Shown here: in pieces, positions 8,321 to 16,149 of the stretch
How the letters are laid out: each line of letters opens with the position of its first letter
Numbering within the stretch: position 1 is the first letter of the stretch
Translations under genes and position numbers: made by a program
Source of the DNA: an uncultured Frankiales bacterium
Lineage (GTDB): Bacteria; Actinomycetota; Actinomycetes; Mycobacteriales; SCTD01
Direction: 5' to 3'
DNA: 50,987 nucleotides
Assembly: GCA_946479905.1 (NCBI GenBank)
Contig: CAMLIA010000008.1
Location: 1-50,987, forward strand
Notes under the pieces: model-generated
What the model was told of the DNA's origin: nothing
Database searches by the model: none
What the model saw: only the letters and a program-made list of their open reading frames with translations

Positions 8321-9369
8321 AGCGTCACGACCTCCGTGCGCAGGTCGGGTGCCGCCGCCCCGTCGAGCCAGCGCAGGATGACGAAGCCGCGGTGCCGCCC
8401 GCCGGTGTCCAGCCAGTTGGGCACGCCCGGATCGGTGGCGCTGATGACCAGCCGCACCCGACCGTCCTTCTCCTCCGCCTGCACGTTGGTGATCGAGCTG
8501 CGCCGGCGGCGAGGCTCGATGCACTCGTGCCAGATGTTCTCGAGGGTGCAGCTCCAGTACCTGGACTGCGGCGGCACGAAGTCGACGACCAGCGCCTGCT
8601 CCGGCTCCAGCCGGAAGGTGCCGATCATGTAGAGGTTGTCCGGCGTCGTGTCCGCCGACCCGAGCACGGCCGCCTCGGCCGTGACCAGCTCGTTGGGCAT
8701 CGTCAGCAGCTCGGGCTTGATGGTCTTGTGCAGGGTGGCGAGCTTCATGATGGTCCAGCCCATGCCGGTCAGGGCCGCACCGATCGTCTCGTCCGACGGC
8801 AGCGGCGGCTCGCCCACCGGGTCCAGGCAGTCGATCTCGAGCTCGGCCAGCTCCTCCGCACCACGGTCCCCGACGTACTGCCGGACGATGATCGCGCTGG
8901 AGTCCTCCGGGATCCGGACCCACGGGCCGGGCTGCTCGGTCGCTGACAGCACCAGCTCGAACCGGCCCTCGTCGTCGAGCTGCAGCTGGTGGTCGCTGAC
9001 GTAGACCGCCTGCCGGCGCGGCGTCAGCCCGGCGCCGGCGAGGACCTGGAAGCCGAGGTAGGCCACCGTGTTGCGGCGGCCCCGGATCCGGTAGGTGTGC
9101 CGGCCGTCGATCATCGCGAGGTCGTACTCGCCGTCGGGGTTCGGCCCGCCGACGTACCTCGCCTCGGTGTCCATGCTGAAGAACCACGGCTTCTCGGGGT
9201 CGACGTCCAGGCTGACCTCCGCGCTCAGCGCGGTCACCCGGGCCAGCACCCGCAGCCCCTCCACGAGCTCCAGCTCGGTCTCCGCCTCGGCCTGGACCTG
9301 CGCGCCGAGGTCGTCGAGCATCGCCCGCACCAGGTCCCAGCCCTCGACCGCCTTCGGCGCACTGGCCAC
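8317..9369 (-). CDS. DUF1214 domain-containing protein
   Basis: About 350 residues. The C-terminal half (around LVVDFVPPQSRYWSCTLENIW) fits DUF1214, a beta-rich domain often found with DUF1254; biochemical role unknown. The GTG at 9367-9369 is chosen because GGGGAGG precedes it by ~5 nt; earlier in-frame codons run into the promoter. It is the first gene of a two-gene unit with a sulfotransferase, a pairing frequent in mycobacteria and relatives as far as I recall. A palindromic TAGAAC-GT-GTTCT element lies immediately upstream. Confidence 0.8.
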   Translation of the reverse strand: MASAPKAVEGWDLVRAMLDDLGAQVQAEAETELELVEGLRVLARVTALSAEVSLDVDPEKPWFFSMDTEARYVGGPNPDGEYDLAMIDGRHTYRIRGRRNTVAYLGFQVLAGAGLTPRRQAVYVSDHQLQLDDEGRFELVLSATEQPGPWVRIPEDSSAIIVRQYVGDRGAEELAELEIDCLDPVGEPPLPSDETIGAALTGMGWTIMKLATLHKTIKPELLTMPNELVTAEAAVLGSADTTPDNLYMIGTFRLEPEQALVVDFVPPQSRYWSCTLENIWHECIEPRRRRSSITNVQAEEKDGRVRLVISATDPGVPNWLDTGGRHRGFVILRWLDGAAAPDLRTEVVTL

Positions 9370-9380
9370 GTCGCCTCCCC

Positions 9381-9394
9381 TAGAACGTGTTCTC
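9381..9394. promoter_or_regulatory. KstR-like TetR operator
   Basis: TAGAACGTGTTCTC matches the KstR consensus TnnAACnnGTTnnA in every fixed base except the last (C for A). It lies 11 nt upstream of the GTG of the DUF1214-sulfotransferase pair, where a bound repressor would block transcription. KstR controls sterol catabolism in mycobacteria and rhodococci. No kstR gene is in the window, so the assignment rests on motif and position only. Confidence 0.45.
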
Positions 9395-9551
9395 GCGCAA
9401 CGTAGCCGCGCCGTGCGAGGCAGGGAAGGGGGCGAGGTCGCACGTTCTCCGCCCGCTGCGTCTGAGGCCCAACCTGTGATCGGCACCGTGTCGGGCGGCG
9501 TGTCGAGAGGCCGCCTGCAGCAGAGCCGAGGCGTGGGGTCACCGTCGGCAC

Positions 9552-9557
9552 TAGCGT
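9552..9557 (+). promoter_or_regulatory. Putative -10 of a leaderless ilvA promoter
   Basis: TAGCGT, 8 nt before the ilvA GTG at 9566; no Shine-Dalgarno in between. The 196-nt region 9370-9565 also holds the divergent KstR-like element; nothing else was recognised there. Confidence 0.5.
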
Positions 9558-9565
9558 GCCTCGTC

Positions 9566-10795
9566 GTGGACGCAGCAGCGGTCGAGGAGGCAGCCCGTCG
9601 GCTCGACGGGGTGGTGCGCCGCTCCCCCGTGCACCGCAGCGAGCGGCTCTCGGCCCGCGTCGAGGGCGAGGTCTGGCTGAAGCGCGAGGACCTGCAGGTC
9701 GTGCGGTCCTACAAGCTGCGCGGCGCGTACAACCTCATCGCGCAGCTGTCGCCGGCGGAGCGGGCAGCAGGGGTCGTCTGCGCGAGCGCCGGCAACCACG
9801 CCCAGGGACTGGCGTTCGCCTGCGCCGCCCTCGGGGTGAAGGGGACCGTGGTGCTTCCCCGCACCACGCCCCGGCAGAAGAGGGACCGGATCGCCTCCCT
9901 CGGTGGCGACCACGTCGTGGTGCAGCTCATCGGCGACACCTACGACGAGGCGGCCGCCGCGGCGAGCGGTCTCGCGATCGCGACCGGCGCCACCGTCGTA
10001 CCCGCCTTCGACGACGAGCGGACCGTCGCGGGCCAGGGCACCGTCATCGCCGAGGCCGTCGAGCAGCTCGACGTCGTGCCCGACGTCGTCGTCGTGCCCG
10101 TGGGCGGCGGGGGGCTGATGGCGGGGACCGTGGCGTGGCTGCGCGAGCGGCACCCGGCGGTGCGGGTCGTCGGCGTGGAGCCGGAGGGCGCCGCATCGCT
10201 CACCGCAGCGCTCCGGGCCCGCAAGCCGGTGACCCTCGACAGCCTCGACACCTTCGTCGACGGCGCTGCCGTGCGGCGCGTGGGCGACGTGCCGTTCTCG
10301 CTGCTCGACGGCGCCGAGGTCGTCACGGTCTCGGCGGGGCGGGTCTGCTCGGAGATGCTGGAGTACTACCAGGTGGAGGGGATCGTCACCGAGCCCGCCG
10401 GGGCGCTGTCGGCGGCGGCGCTGTCGGTGCTGAGCCTGCCCGCCGGGCAGACCGTGCTGTGCGTGGTCAGCGGCGGCAACAACGACGTCAGCCGGTACGC
10501 CGAGGTGGTGGAGCGGGCGCTCGTCTTCGAGGGGCGCAAGCACTACTTCCTGGTCGAGTTCGCGCAGGAGCCCGGGGCGCTGCGGCAGTTCCTCGACGAG
10601 GTGCTGGGACCGGACGACGACATCACGCTGTTCGAGTACGTCAAGCGCAACAACCGCGAGACCGGTCCGGCGCTGGTGGGCATCGAGCTCGCCGACGCCG
10701 CCGACCTCCCGGGGCTGCTGCGCCGGATGGATGCGGCGCCCTCCGCCATCGAGCACCTCCCGCCTGACAGCCCCCTCACCCGCTTCCTCGTCTAG
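9566..10795 (+). CDS. ilvA: Threonine ammonia-lyase (threonine dehydratase)
   Basis: 409 residues. PLP enzyme converting threonine to 2-oxobutanoate and ammonia, the first step to isoleucine. The PLP lysine is in SYKLRGAYN, the phosphate-binding loops are SAGNHAQG and GGGGLMAGT, and SGGNND follows near residue 300. The C-terminal ~85 residues ([18 protein letters not shown]...) form the single ACT-like regulatory domain of the shorter actinobacterial enzyme (E. coli IlvA is longer, with two). The GTG at 9566 is chosen from homology and the leaderless promoter. A catabolic tdcB role is less likely given the regulatory domain. Confidence 0.93.
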   Translation: MDAAAVEEAARRLDGVVRRSPVHRSERLSARVEGEVWLKREDLQVVRSYKLRGAYNLIAQLSPAERAAGVVCASAGNHAQGLAFACAALGVKGTVVLPRTTPRQKRDRIASLGGDHVVVQLIGDTYDEAAAAASGLAIATGATVVPAFDDERTVAGQGTVIAEAVEQLDVVPDVVVVPVGGGGLMAGTVAWLRERHPAVRVVGVEPEGAASLTAALRARKPVTLDSLDTFVDGAAVRRVGDVPFSLLDGAEVVTVSAGRVCSEMLEYYQVEGIVTEPAGALSAAALSVLSLPAGQTVLCVVSGGNNDVSRYAEVVERALVFEGRKHYFLVEFAQEPGALRQFLDEVLGPDDDITLFEYVKRNNRETGPALVGIELADAADLPGLLRRMDAAPSAIEHLPPDSPLTRFLV

Positions 10796-10798
10796 CGT
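10793..10798 (+). promoter_or_regulatory. Putative -10 of a leaderless tsaD promoter, overlapping the ilvA stop codon
   Basis: TAGCGT, whose first three bases are the ilvA TAG stop, lies 8 nt before the tsaD GTG. It would let tsaD be transcribed independently although only 11 nt separate the genes. Confidence 0.5.
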
Positions 10799-10806
10799 TT
10801 CTCCCC

Positions 10807-11883
10807 GTGACCTCGCTCGGGACCATCGTGATGGGCATCGAGACGTCCTGCGACGAGACCGGTGTCGGCTTCGTGCGCGACGGCGTGCTGCTCGGTGACG
10901 CGCTCGCCTCGAGCATGGACGAGCACGCCCGGTTCGGTGGCGTCGTGCCCGAGGTCGCCGCTCGGGCCCACGTCAACGCGATGGTCCCCATGGTCAACGC
11001 GGCCCTGGCCGACGCGGGCATCGGCCTGCGCGACGTGGGCGCGGTCGCCGTCACCGCCGGGCCAGGTCTGACCTCCGCGCTGCAGGTCGGGATCGCCGCG
11101 GCCAAGTCGTACGCCCTCGCGCTGGACGTCCCGATGTACGCGGTCCACCACCTCGCGGGGCACGCCGCCGCCGACACGCTCGAGCACGGACCGCTGCCCT
11201 CGCCCTGCGTGGTGCTCATCGTGAGCGGCGGGCACACCAGCCTGCTGCTCGTGCGCGACCTGGTCGAGCACCGCATCGTGCACCTGTCCGACACGTGGGA
11301 CGACGCCGCAGGCGAGGCCTTCGACAAGGTGGCCCGGCTGCTCGACCTCGGCTACCCCGGCGGCCCGGCGATCGACCGCGCCGCCCGCGAGGGCGACCCG
11401 CGCGCGATCGCCTTCCCGCGGCCGCTCACCGGCCCGCTCGCCAAGAGCGGCCAGGAGCTGGAGTTCTCCTTCAGCGGCCTGAAGACGGCTGTCGCGAGGT
11501 ACGTCGAGAAGGGGATCGACCCGGCGCTGACCACCGCAGACGTGGCCGCCAGCTTCCAGGAGGCGGTGGTCGACGTCCTCGTCACCAAGGCCATCCTGGC
11601 CTGCCGGCTGCACGACGTCTCCACCCTCGTCATCGTGGGTGGGGTCGCCGCCAACGGCCGGCTCCGGGCCTCGGCCGAGGAGCGCTGCGCCGCGGCCGGG
11701 CTGGAGCTCCGGGTGCCGCCGATGCGGTTGTGCACCGACAACGGCGCCATGATCGCGGCGATCGGCGACCTGCTGGTGCGCAGCGGCGCGCCGTACTCCC
11801 CCAGGGACTTCACCGTCGACCCCGCCGCTGTGCTGCACCGGGCACAGCTGTTCATCCCGGAAGAGGTGCTCGCGTCACCCTGA
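10807..11883 (+). CDS. tsaD: tRNA N6-threonylcarbamoyladenosine transferase
   Basis: 358 residues. Transfers threonylcarbamoyl from its adenylate to A37 of ANN-decoding tRNAs. The ASKHA-fold ATPase signature [12 protein letters not shown] is at the N-terminus. The metal-binding histidines are in [10 protein letters not shown] (~residue 115), and the late aspartate is in CTDNGAMIA (~residue 300). The partners tsaB, tsaE and rimI, often adjacent in actinobacteria, are absent here; ilvA is upstream instead. GTG start with no Shine-Dalgarno. Confidence 0.95.
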   Translation: MTSLGTIVMGIETSCDETGVGFVRDGVLLGDALASSMDEHARFGGVVPEVAARAHVNAMVPMVNAALADAGIGLRDVGAVAVTAGPGLTSALQVGIAAAKSYALALDVPMYAVHHLAGHAAADTLEHGPLPSPCVVLIVSGGHTSLLLVRDLVEHRIVHLSDTWDDAAGEAFDKVARLLDLGYPGGPAIDRAAREGDPRAIAFPRPLTGPLAKSGQELEFSFSGLKTAVARYVEKGIDPALTTADVAASFQEAVVDVLVTKAILACRLHDVSTLVIVGGVAANGRLRASAEERCAAAGLELRVPPMRLCTDNGAMIAAIGDLLVRSGAPYSPRDFTVDPAAVLHRAQLFIPEEVLASP

Positions 11884-11924
11884 CGCCACGTGTCAGGTCG
11901 TTCACGGAGGGCAAGGAGTTCTCC

Positions 11925-12065
11925 ATGAGCACGCAGGCCGAGAGGAAGCGGCGCAGAGACCGGGAACGGCTGATCGCCGACCTCGCCCAGGCTCGGTTCA
12001 TGCGACGGCGGCGCGGGCTCGCGCTGCGGCTGCCCTCGAGCCTGCCCATCCCCCGGCCGGAATAG
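11925..12065 (+). CDS. Small basic protein of 46 residues, unknown function
   Basis: A short gene with a good ribosome binding site (AAGGAG, 8 nt before the ATG at 11925). The product is very arginine-rich and probably helical at the N-terminus (MSTQAERKRRRDRERLIADL), ending in a proline-containing tail. The charge suggests RNA, ribosome or DNA binding, which is inference only. It lies 41 nt after tsaD and about 60 nt before the DUF4395 gene. No family recognised. Confidence 0.6.
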   Translation: MSTQAERKRRRDRERLIADLAQARFMRRRRGLALRLPSSLPIPRPE

Positions 12066-12075
12066 CAGGGCACGT

Positions 12076-12098
12076 ATTCCGTTAGGATCGGTAGGAAT
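12076..12098. promoter_or_regulatory. Inverted repeat around a putative -10 upstream of the DUF4395 gene
   Basis: ATTCC and GGAAT arms separated by 13 nt, with TAGGAT (12083-12088) in the spacer as a likely -10. A regulator bound here would cover the promoter. The arms recall Rrf2-type (CymR-like) sulfur regulator sites, but I cannot confirm the family. Confidence 0.35.
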
Positions 12099-12123
12099 TT
12101 GCGCCGATCGCCCAGGAGTGCAC

Positions 12124-12618
12124 GTGTTCAGCTTCCCGAACCCCGTCAACGAGGTGGCCGCGCGCGTCGTCGCCGGCGGGGTCGTCCTCCTGAGCCTCGG
12201 CACGCTGCTGCTGAGCGGCGCCGACCACCGCTTCCTGTGGCTGACCGTCCCGATCGCCTACGGCTTCGTCGCCCGGGTGCTCAACGGCCCGCGGTGGAGC
12301 CCGCTCGGCCTGCTCGCCACCCGGGTGGTCGCGCCGCGGATCGGCCACGAGAAGCTCGTCGCCGGCCCGCCGAAGCGCTTCGCCCAGGGCATCGGAGCCG
12401 CGGTCACGCTGCTCGCCGTCGGGCTGGTGGCAGCCGGCTTCGTCCTCGGCCCCCAGCTGCTGCTCGGCATGATGGTCGTGTTCGCCACCCTCGAGTCGGT
12501 GTTCGCGCTCTGCGTCGGCTGCAAGGTGTTCGCCGCCCTGATGCGGGCCGGGCTCGTCCCGGAGGAGACCTGCGAGGCCTGCAACAACATCTCGCTGCGG
12601 GTGCCGCAAGCCGCCTGA
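12124..12618 (+). CDS. DUF4395 integral membrane protein
   Basis: 164 residues with about four hydrophobic helices (for example VVAGGVVLLSLGTLLLSG and GAAVTLLAVGLVAAGFVLG). The paired cysteines CVGCKVF and CEACNN are typical of DUF4395, whose members often neighbour thioredoxins or sulfurtransferases; no biochemical role is established as far as I know. The second of two in-frame GTG codons (12124) is preferred because AGGAG at 12114-12118 is 5 nt before it and overlaps the first. It has its own promoter-like element. Confidence 0.8.
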   Translation: MFSFPNPVNEVAARVVAGGVVLLSLGTLLLSGADHRFLWLTVPIAYGFVARVLNGPRWSPLGLLATRVVAPRIGHEKLVAGPPKRFAQGIGAAVTLLAVGLVAAGFVLGPQLLLGMMVVFATLESVFALCVGCKVFAALMRAGLVPEETCEACNNISLRVPQAA

Positions 12619-13021
12619 GCGGACCAGCGGTCGCTAGGCCGTCAGGGTGAACTTGCGCCGTCGCCGTCCGCACCGATCACGGGCCCGTGTCGACCGTTCG
12701 GGGGAACCCCGTCGAGCGTGCGCCCTGCTGGGCAGGGGTTCGGAGGGCCTGACGGGCCCCGTTCGGCCGATGCCCGGCCACCCGGTTACGCGACCCCGGG
12801 CCGCTTTACAGAGGGGGGCTGCTGCCGCTACCAAAGCGGAGCACAACCGGTGAATGACGCACTTGCGACAAGCCACCACAAGGCATGTCAGAAGCGCTAA
12901 CCCAGCCGTGAGCCGGATCACGAGAACGGCACCCCCGTCGAGAGGCGGGTCCGCAAAGCCACGGGTCCTCAGGCAGCTCAGCTGCCCGGACAGCCGAGCT
13001 GCCGACGATCTGGGAAGCCTC
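12619..13021. other. 403-nt intergenic region upstream of the B12-binding LuxR gene
   Basis: No gene is supported: frames on both strands show no start with a ribosome site and no family resemblance. Several GC-rich self-complementary stretches occur around 12700-12830, but no known riboswitch could be matched. The last 50 nt contain a repeated operator-like motif, listed separately. The length suggests a long 5' leader or complex promoter for the gene at 13022. Confidence 0.5.
12974..13003. promoter_or_regulatory. Tandem 13-nt operator-like repeats before the B12-LuxR gene
   Basis: CAGCTCAGCTGCC (12974-12986) and CAGCCGAGCTGCC (12991-13003) agree at 11 of 13 bases and start 17 nt apart, placing them on nearly the same DNA face. 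The first is also part of a dyad, GGCAGCT-C-AGCTGCC (12972-12986). They end 18 nt before the ATG at 13022, a position suited to autoregulation. Confidence 0.45.
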
Positions 13022-14131
13022 ATGAGCCAGCTCTCTGCCCCCGACCACCTGCGCGAGACGGTGCTCGTCTGCGCACCCCGGGCCTCCTCCGACGAGCCCG
13101 TCGTCGCCCTCGCCACCGGCTGCTACGAGACCGGCTCCGAGCGCGTCTTCGAGGACGAGGACGGCCGCGAGGTCCTGCGGCTGCCGCTGTCGGCTCCCGT
13201 CGCGGTCCGGCCGCTGCGGCGGTTCGAGGTGCCGGCGCAGGACCACGCCCCGGGAGACGGCGAGATCGCCCTGCTGCGGGCCATCGGCAGGGCGCGGAGC
13301 GGCCTGAGCCGGGAGAGCGCCCCGACCGCGCGGGGTGCGCAGCTCGCCGACACGTTCGCGGCTGCGCTGCGCGCGGGAGACGCCGAGGCGAGCTGTCACC
13401 TGGCGGCGCTGCTCGCGAGCCGTCGAGGCGCGACGGGCGTCTACCAGGCGATCAGCGACTGCCTGGCGGAGCTGGGCGAGGCCTGGGCGCAGGAGCGCGG
13501 CCCGGTGCTCGCCGAGCGGGTGGCCACCCACGCAGCGGCCTCGGTCTGCGACCGGCTGGGCGCGCACCTGCCCGCAGCCACCGCCAACGGCACGGTCGTC
13601 CTCGCGACCCCACCGGGCGAGCGGCACACCCTCGCCCTCCGCGCACTCGCCCACCTCGTGCGCGAGACCGGCCGTCCCGTACTCGTCGTGGACGACCTGC
13701 CGCTCGAGGAGCTCACGGAGCTGGCCGCCGAGCCTGAGACGGCAGCCGTCGTGCTCTCCGCCCACGTGCGGCTCCCCGTCGCCGCGGCCCGCCGCCTCGT
13801 GGCGGCCCTGCGCCAGGCTGCGCCCGGCACGCTGCTGGCCGGTGGCGGCATCGGGTTCCCCCGGTCGGCGACGGTCGGCGCGGACCTCGTCACGAACGAC
13901 GTCCCGGTGCTGCTGCGTGCCCTCGAAGACCGGTCCTCCGCACTCACCGGCCGCGAGCGCGAGGTCCTGGTCGCCGTCGCGGACGGCCTCACCAACCACG
14001 AGATCGCGGCACGGCTCCACGTGTCGGTGTCGACCGTGAAGACCCACCTCGACCACGTCCTCGCCAAGACCGGCGCCGAGCACCGGGCGGCCGCCGTCGC
14101 CCAGGCGCTGCGCAAGGGCTGGATCACCTAA
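13022..14131 (+). CDS. LuxR-type HTH regulator with a cobalamin-binding (CarH-like) domain
   Basis: 369 residues. Residues ~1-100 match nothing I know. ~105-180 look like the helical B12-cap domain: VYQAISDCLAELGEAW with W155, then E165-R166 where CarH has Glu-His. ~185-290 look like the Rossmann B12-binding domain: CarH-type PPGERH (E200, H202), SAHV (S246) and GG (274-275). ~309-366 is a GerE/LuxR HTH (LTGREREVLVAVADGLTN, STVKTHL). In CarH photoreceptors the E-x-H histidine is the lower cobalt ligand and the upper ligand follows the cap Trp; here that position is Ala156. Predicted a B12- and possibly light-responsive transcription factor. CarH, by contrast, uses an N-terminal MerR HTH. Start ATG 13022 has only a weak ribosome site. 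Confidence 0.82.
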   Translation: MSQLSAPDHLRETVLVCAPRASSDEPVVALATGCYETGSERVFEDEDGREVLRLPLSAPVAVRPLRRFEVPAQDHAPGDGEIALLRAIGRARSGLSRESAPTARGAQLADTFAAALRAGDAEASCHLAALLASRRGATGVYQAISDCLAELGEAWAQERGPVLAERVATHAAASVCDRLGAHLPAATANGTVVLATPPGERHTLALRALAHLVRETGRPVLVVDDLPLEELTELAAEPETAAVVLSAHVRLPVAAARRLVAALRQAAPGTLLAGGGIGFPRSATVGADLVTNDVPVLLRALEDRSSALTGREREVLVAVADGLTNHEIAARLHVSVSTVKTHLDHVLAKTGAEHRAAAVAQALRKGWIT

Positions 14132-14147
14132 CCCCTGCTGCGACCCC

Positions 14148-14171
14148 ACGCCGGACGGGCACGTCCGGCGT
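14148..14171 (+). terminator. Hairpin terminator after the B12-LuxR gene
   Basis: Perfect 9-bp stem ACGCCGGAC / GTCCGGCGT with a 6-nt loop, 17 nt after the stop codon. No U-tract, as is usual in high-GC actinobacteria. Confidence 0.65.
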
Positions 14172-14217
14172 CCCTCCGGCCTGCCCCAGCACGCCGTTCT
14201 CCCGACCTGGAGTCCCC

Positions 14218-14919
14218 ATGCTCGCTCGCGCCCTGCTCCTCGCCCAGGCCACCACCGTCCTGGTCGGCACCCTGCTCGTCGGCCACCTGCAGCTCCCCGG
14301 CGACGGGGGCACACCCGGCGGCAGCGGCGGCGTCCTGACCACCGCGATGGCCGCCGCGCCGAAGCCCGTCGCCCAGGTCCCGGCCCGCGCAGCCGCACCC
14401 ACGCGGCCCGCCGTGCGCCGGGCACTCCCGCGCAGGGACACCGCGCCGGTGCGGCACCGGAGGCGGCACAGCCCGGCCGGCGCTCGGGAGACGACGGCGC
14501 GCGCCACCGTCACAGCCACGACTGCCGAGCAGCGGATGGAGGCGGCAGTGCTCCGGATGCCTGGTTACCGCCCAGGGTCCACGACGTGGACGCTCAGCCG
14601 CGCGTACGGGAGCTGGGGGACCGCCGACTGGTACCACGACACCGTCTACATCTCGCCCCGCGTGCCGAGCGCCCGGATCTACGACGTCGTGGCCCACGAG
14701 TGGAGCCATGTGCTGTCCGTTCGGCCCTACGCCGACGTCGAGACGGCCGTCGCCTCGATGAACGCGTGGTTCGGCGGCAGCGGCCTCACCGGGCCCGAGC
14801 GGGCGGCGGACTGCATGGCCCGGCGGCTGGGCGCCACGTGGACCGAGTACACCTCCTGCCAGGACCTCCACTGGCAGGCAGGTGCCCGGATGCTGTTGAG
14901 CGGCAAGCCGCTGTCCTGA
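14218..14919 (+). CDS. Putative secreted zinc-metallopeptidase-like protein (HEWSH)
   Basis: 233 residues. An N-terminal hydrophobic segment (ALLLAQATTVLVGTLLVG) looks like a signal peptide or anchor. A long Pro/Ala/Arg-rich linker follows, then a C-terminal domain (~105-233). That domain contains VAHEWSHVLSV, an HExxH zinc motif (~residue 160), and downstream ERAADCMARRLG could supply a third ligand or its partner. Two cysteines (DCMA, TSCQD) may form a disulfide. Related short proteins are seen in actinobacteria but I cannot assign a peptidase family or activity. ATG at 14218 with GGAG 6 nt upstream. It follows a terminator, so it is separate from the regulator gene. Confidence 0.65.
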   Translation: MLARALLLAQATTVLVGTLLVGHLQLPGDGGTPGGSGGVLTTAMAAAPKPVAQVPARAAAPTRPAVRRALPRRDTAPVRHRRRHSPAGARETTARATVTATTAEQRMEAAVLRMPGYRPGSTTWTLSRAYGSWGTADWYHDTVYISPRVPSARIYDVVAHEWSHVLSVRPYADVETAVASMNAWFGGSGLTGPERAADCMARRLGATWTEYTSCQDLHWQAGARMLLSGKPLS

Positions 14920-14931
14920 TCCGCGCCGCCC

Positions 14932-14953
14932 GACCGGCCGCAGCGGCCGGGTC
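14932..14953 (+). terminator. Hairpin terminator after the HEWSH gene
   Basis: GACCGGCCGC and GCGGCCGGGTC form a 10-bp stem with one bulged G and a very short loop, 13 nt after the stop. It is directly upstream of the next gene's promoter. Confidence 0.5.
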
Positions 14954-14963
14954 AGGCGCTGGG

Positions 14964-14969
14964 TACGTT
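14964..14969 (+). promoter_or_regulatory. Putative -10 of a leaderless phosphotransferase promoter
   Basis: TACGTT, 6 nt before the ATG at 14976, with no ribosome binding site. Confidence 0.5.
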
Positions 14970-14975
14970 GCCGTC

Positions 14976-16019
14976 ATGAGCGAAGGAGCTGACCCGGCGG
15001 TCGTGGGCCCGTACCTCGCGGACGCCCTGGGCGACCCCGCATGGAAGGACCTCACCGTCTCCCTCATCGCGGGGGGCAAGAGCAACCTGACCTACCGGCT
15101 CGACTCCCCGGCCGGCTCCCTGGTGCTGCGCCGCCCGCCGCTCGGCCAGATCCTGCCCACGGCGCACGACATGGGTCGCGAGTTCCGTGTGATGAGCGGC
15201 CTCAACCGGACCGACGTGCCCGTCCCGACGATGCGGCACTTCTGCGAGGACGCCACCGTGCTCGGGCAGCCGTTCTACGTGATGGAGCGGGTGGAGGGGC
15301 ACATCGTCACCACCGCCTTCCCGGCCGGCTACGCCGAGTCGCCCGCCGACAAGGCGACCATCTCGCACGGCCTCATCGACGTCCTCGCCCGGCTGCACGC
15401 GGTCGACTACGCGTCGGTGGGACTGGCCGAGTTCGGCCGTCCGGACGGGTACATGGCGCGCCAGGTGAGCCGCTGGGGCAAGCAGTGGGAGGCCACCCGG
15501 ATCGAGGGCATGGAGCTGGTCGACGTGCTCGCCCAGGAGCTGACCGACCGGCTGCCCGCGACCCAGCGGCACACGATCGTGCACGGCGACTACCGGCTCG
15601 ACAACACCATGCTGCACCCGACCGAGGTGGGCCGGATCAACGCCGTCCTCGACTGGGAGATGTCCACGCTCGGCGACCCGCTGGCCGACCTCGGCATCCT
15701 GCTCGTCTACTGGCTGCAGGCCGACGACAGCGGGATTCGTGCGGGCGGCTCCGTGGTCAGTGCCGTCACGAGCCAGCCCGGGTTCCTGACCCGCCAGCAG
15801 GTCGCAGACGCCTACGCCGAGCGCTCGGGGCTGCGCATCGACGAGCTGCCGTGGTACCTCGCCTTCGGCTTCTTCAAGCTGGCCGTCGTGTGCGCCGGCA
15901 TCGCGATGCGGGCCAAGCTCGGGGCCATGGTGGGTGAGGGCTTCGAGGGCTTCGAGGAGCGGATCCCGCCGCTCATCGAGCTCGGCCGCGCCACCCTCGC
16001 CGACCAGCAGCTCTACTGA
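14976..16019 (+). CDS. APH-family phosphotransferase (ACAD10-like kinase)
   Basis: 347 residues. Protein-kinase-like fold of the aminoglycoside phosphotransferase family. The N-lobe has IAGGKSNLTYRL and LVLRRPP (ATP lysine region). The catalytic loop is HGDYRLDN (~residue 205) and the metal loop is DWEMSTLGDPLADLG (~225). The subgroup with VMERVEGHIV and DVLARLHAVD resembles the kinase domain of ACAD10/11, which phosphorylates 4-hydroxyacyl-CoAs, rather than antibiotic-resistance kinases. A resistance role is therefore not suggested. No acyl-CoA dehydrogenase is adjacent, so the substrate is open. Stands alone with its own promoter. Confidence 0.85.
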   Translation: MSEGADPAVVGPYLADALGDPAWKDLTVSLIAGGKSNLTYRLDSPAGSLVLRRPPLGQILPTAHDMGREFRVMSGLNRTDVPVPTMRHFCEDATVLGQPFYVMERVEGHIVTTAFPAGYAESPADKATISHGLIDVLARLHAVDYASVGLAEFGRPDGYMARQVSRWGKQWEATRIEGMELVDVLAQELTDRLPATQRHTIVHGDYRLDNTMLHPTEVGRINAVLDWEMSTLGDPLADLGILLVYWLQADDSGIRAGGSVVSAVTSQPGFLTRQQVADAYAERSGLRIDELPWYLAFGFFKLAVVCAGIAMRAKLGAMVGEGFEGFEERIPPLIELGRATLADQQLY

Positions 16020-16149
16020 CCCTGCACGGCGCGTGCTACGCCCGTCCAGGTCGCACTGGCGATCTTCCGATCTCTGACGCAAGACGAGGGCCCCGACCGG
16101 TGTGTTGAGTGGAGCTCGACGGGAGCTCACCCAGCCAGGAGGTCGTCGC

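Noticed and set aside
7148..9187. Single 679-codon minus-strand gene joining the sulfotransferase to upstream sequence
   Set aside because: The part above 8320 is an out-of-frame shadow of the DUF1214 gene. The GTGA overlap at 8317-8320 gives a natural start for the sulfotransferase.
12619..13021. Possible c-di-AMP (ydaO-type) or other riboswitch in the long leader before the B12-LuxR gene
   Set aside because: Some GGGGAAC-like and GC-rich pairing segments are present, but the conserved core could not be matched in order. A covariance-model search would be needed to reopen this.
14976..16019. APH-fold gene as an antibiotic resistance kinase
   Set aside because: Motifs and length fit the ACAD10-like acyl-CoA kinase subgroup, and no mobile or resistance context is present.
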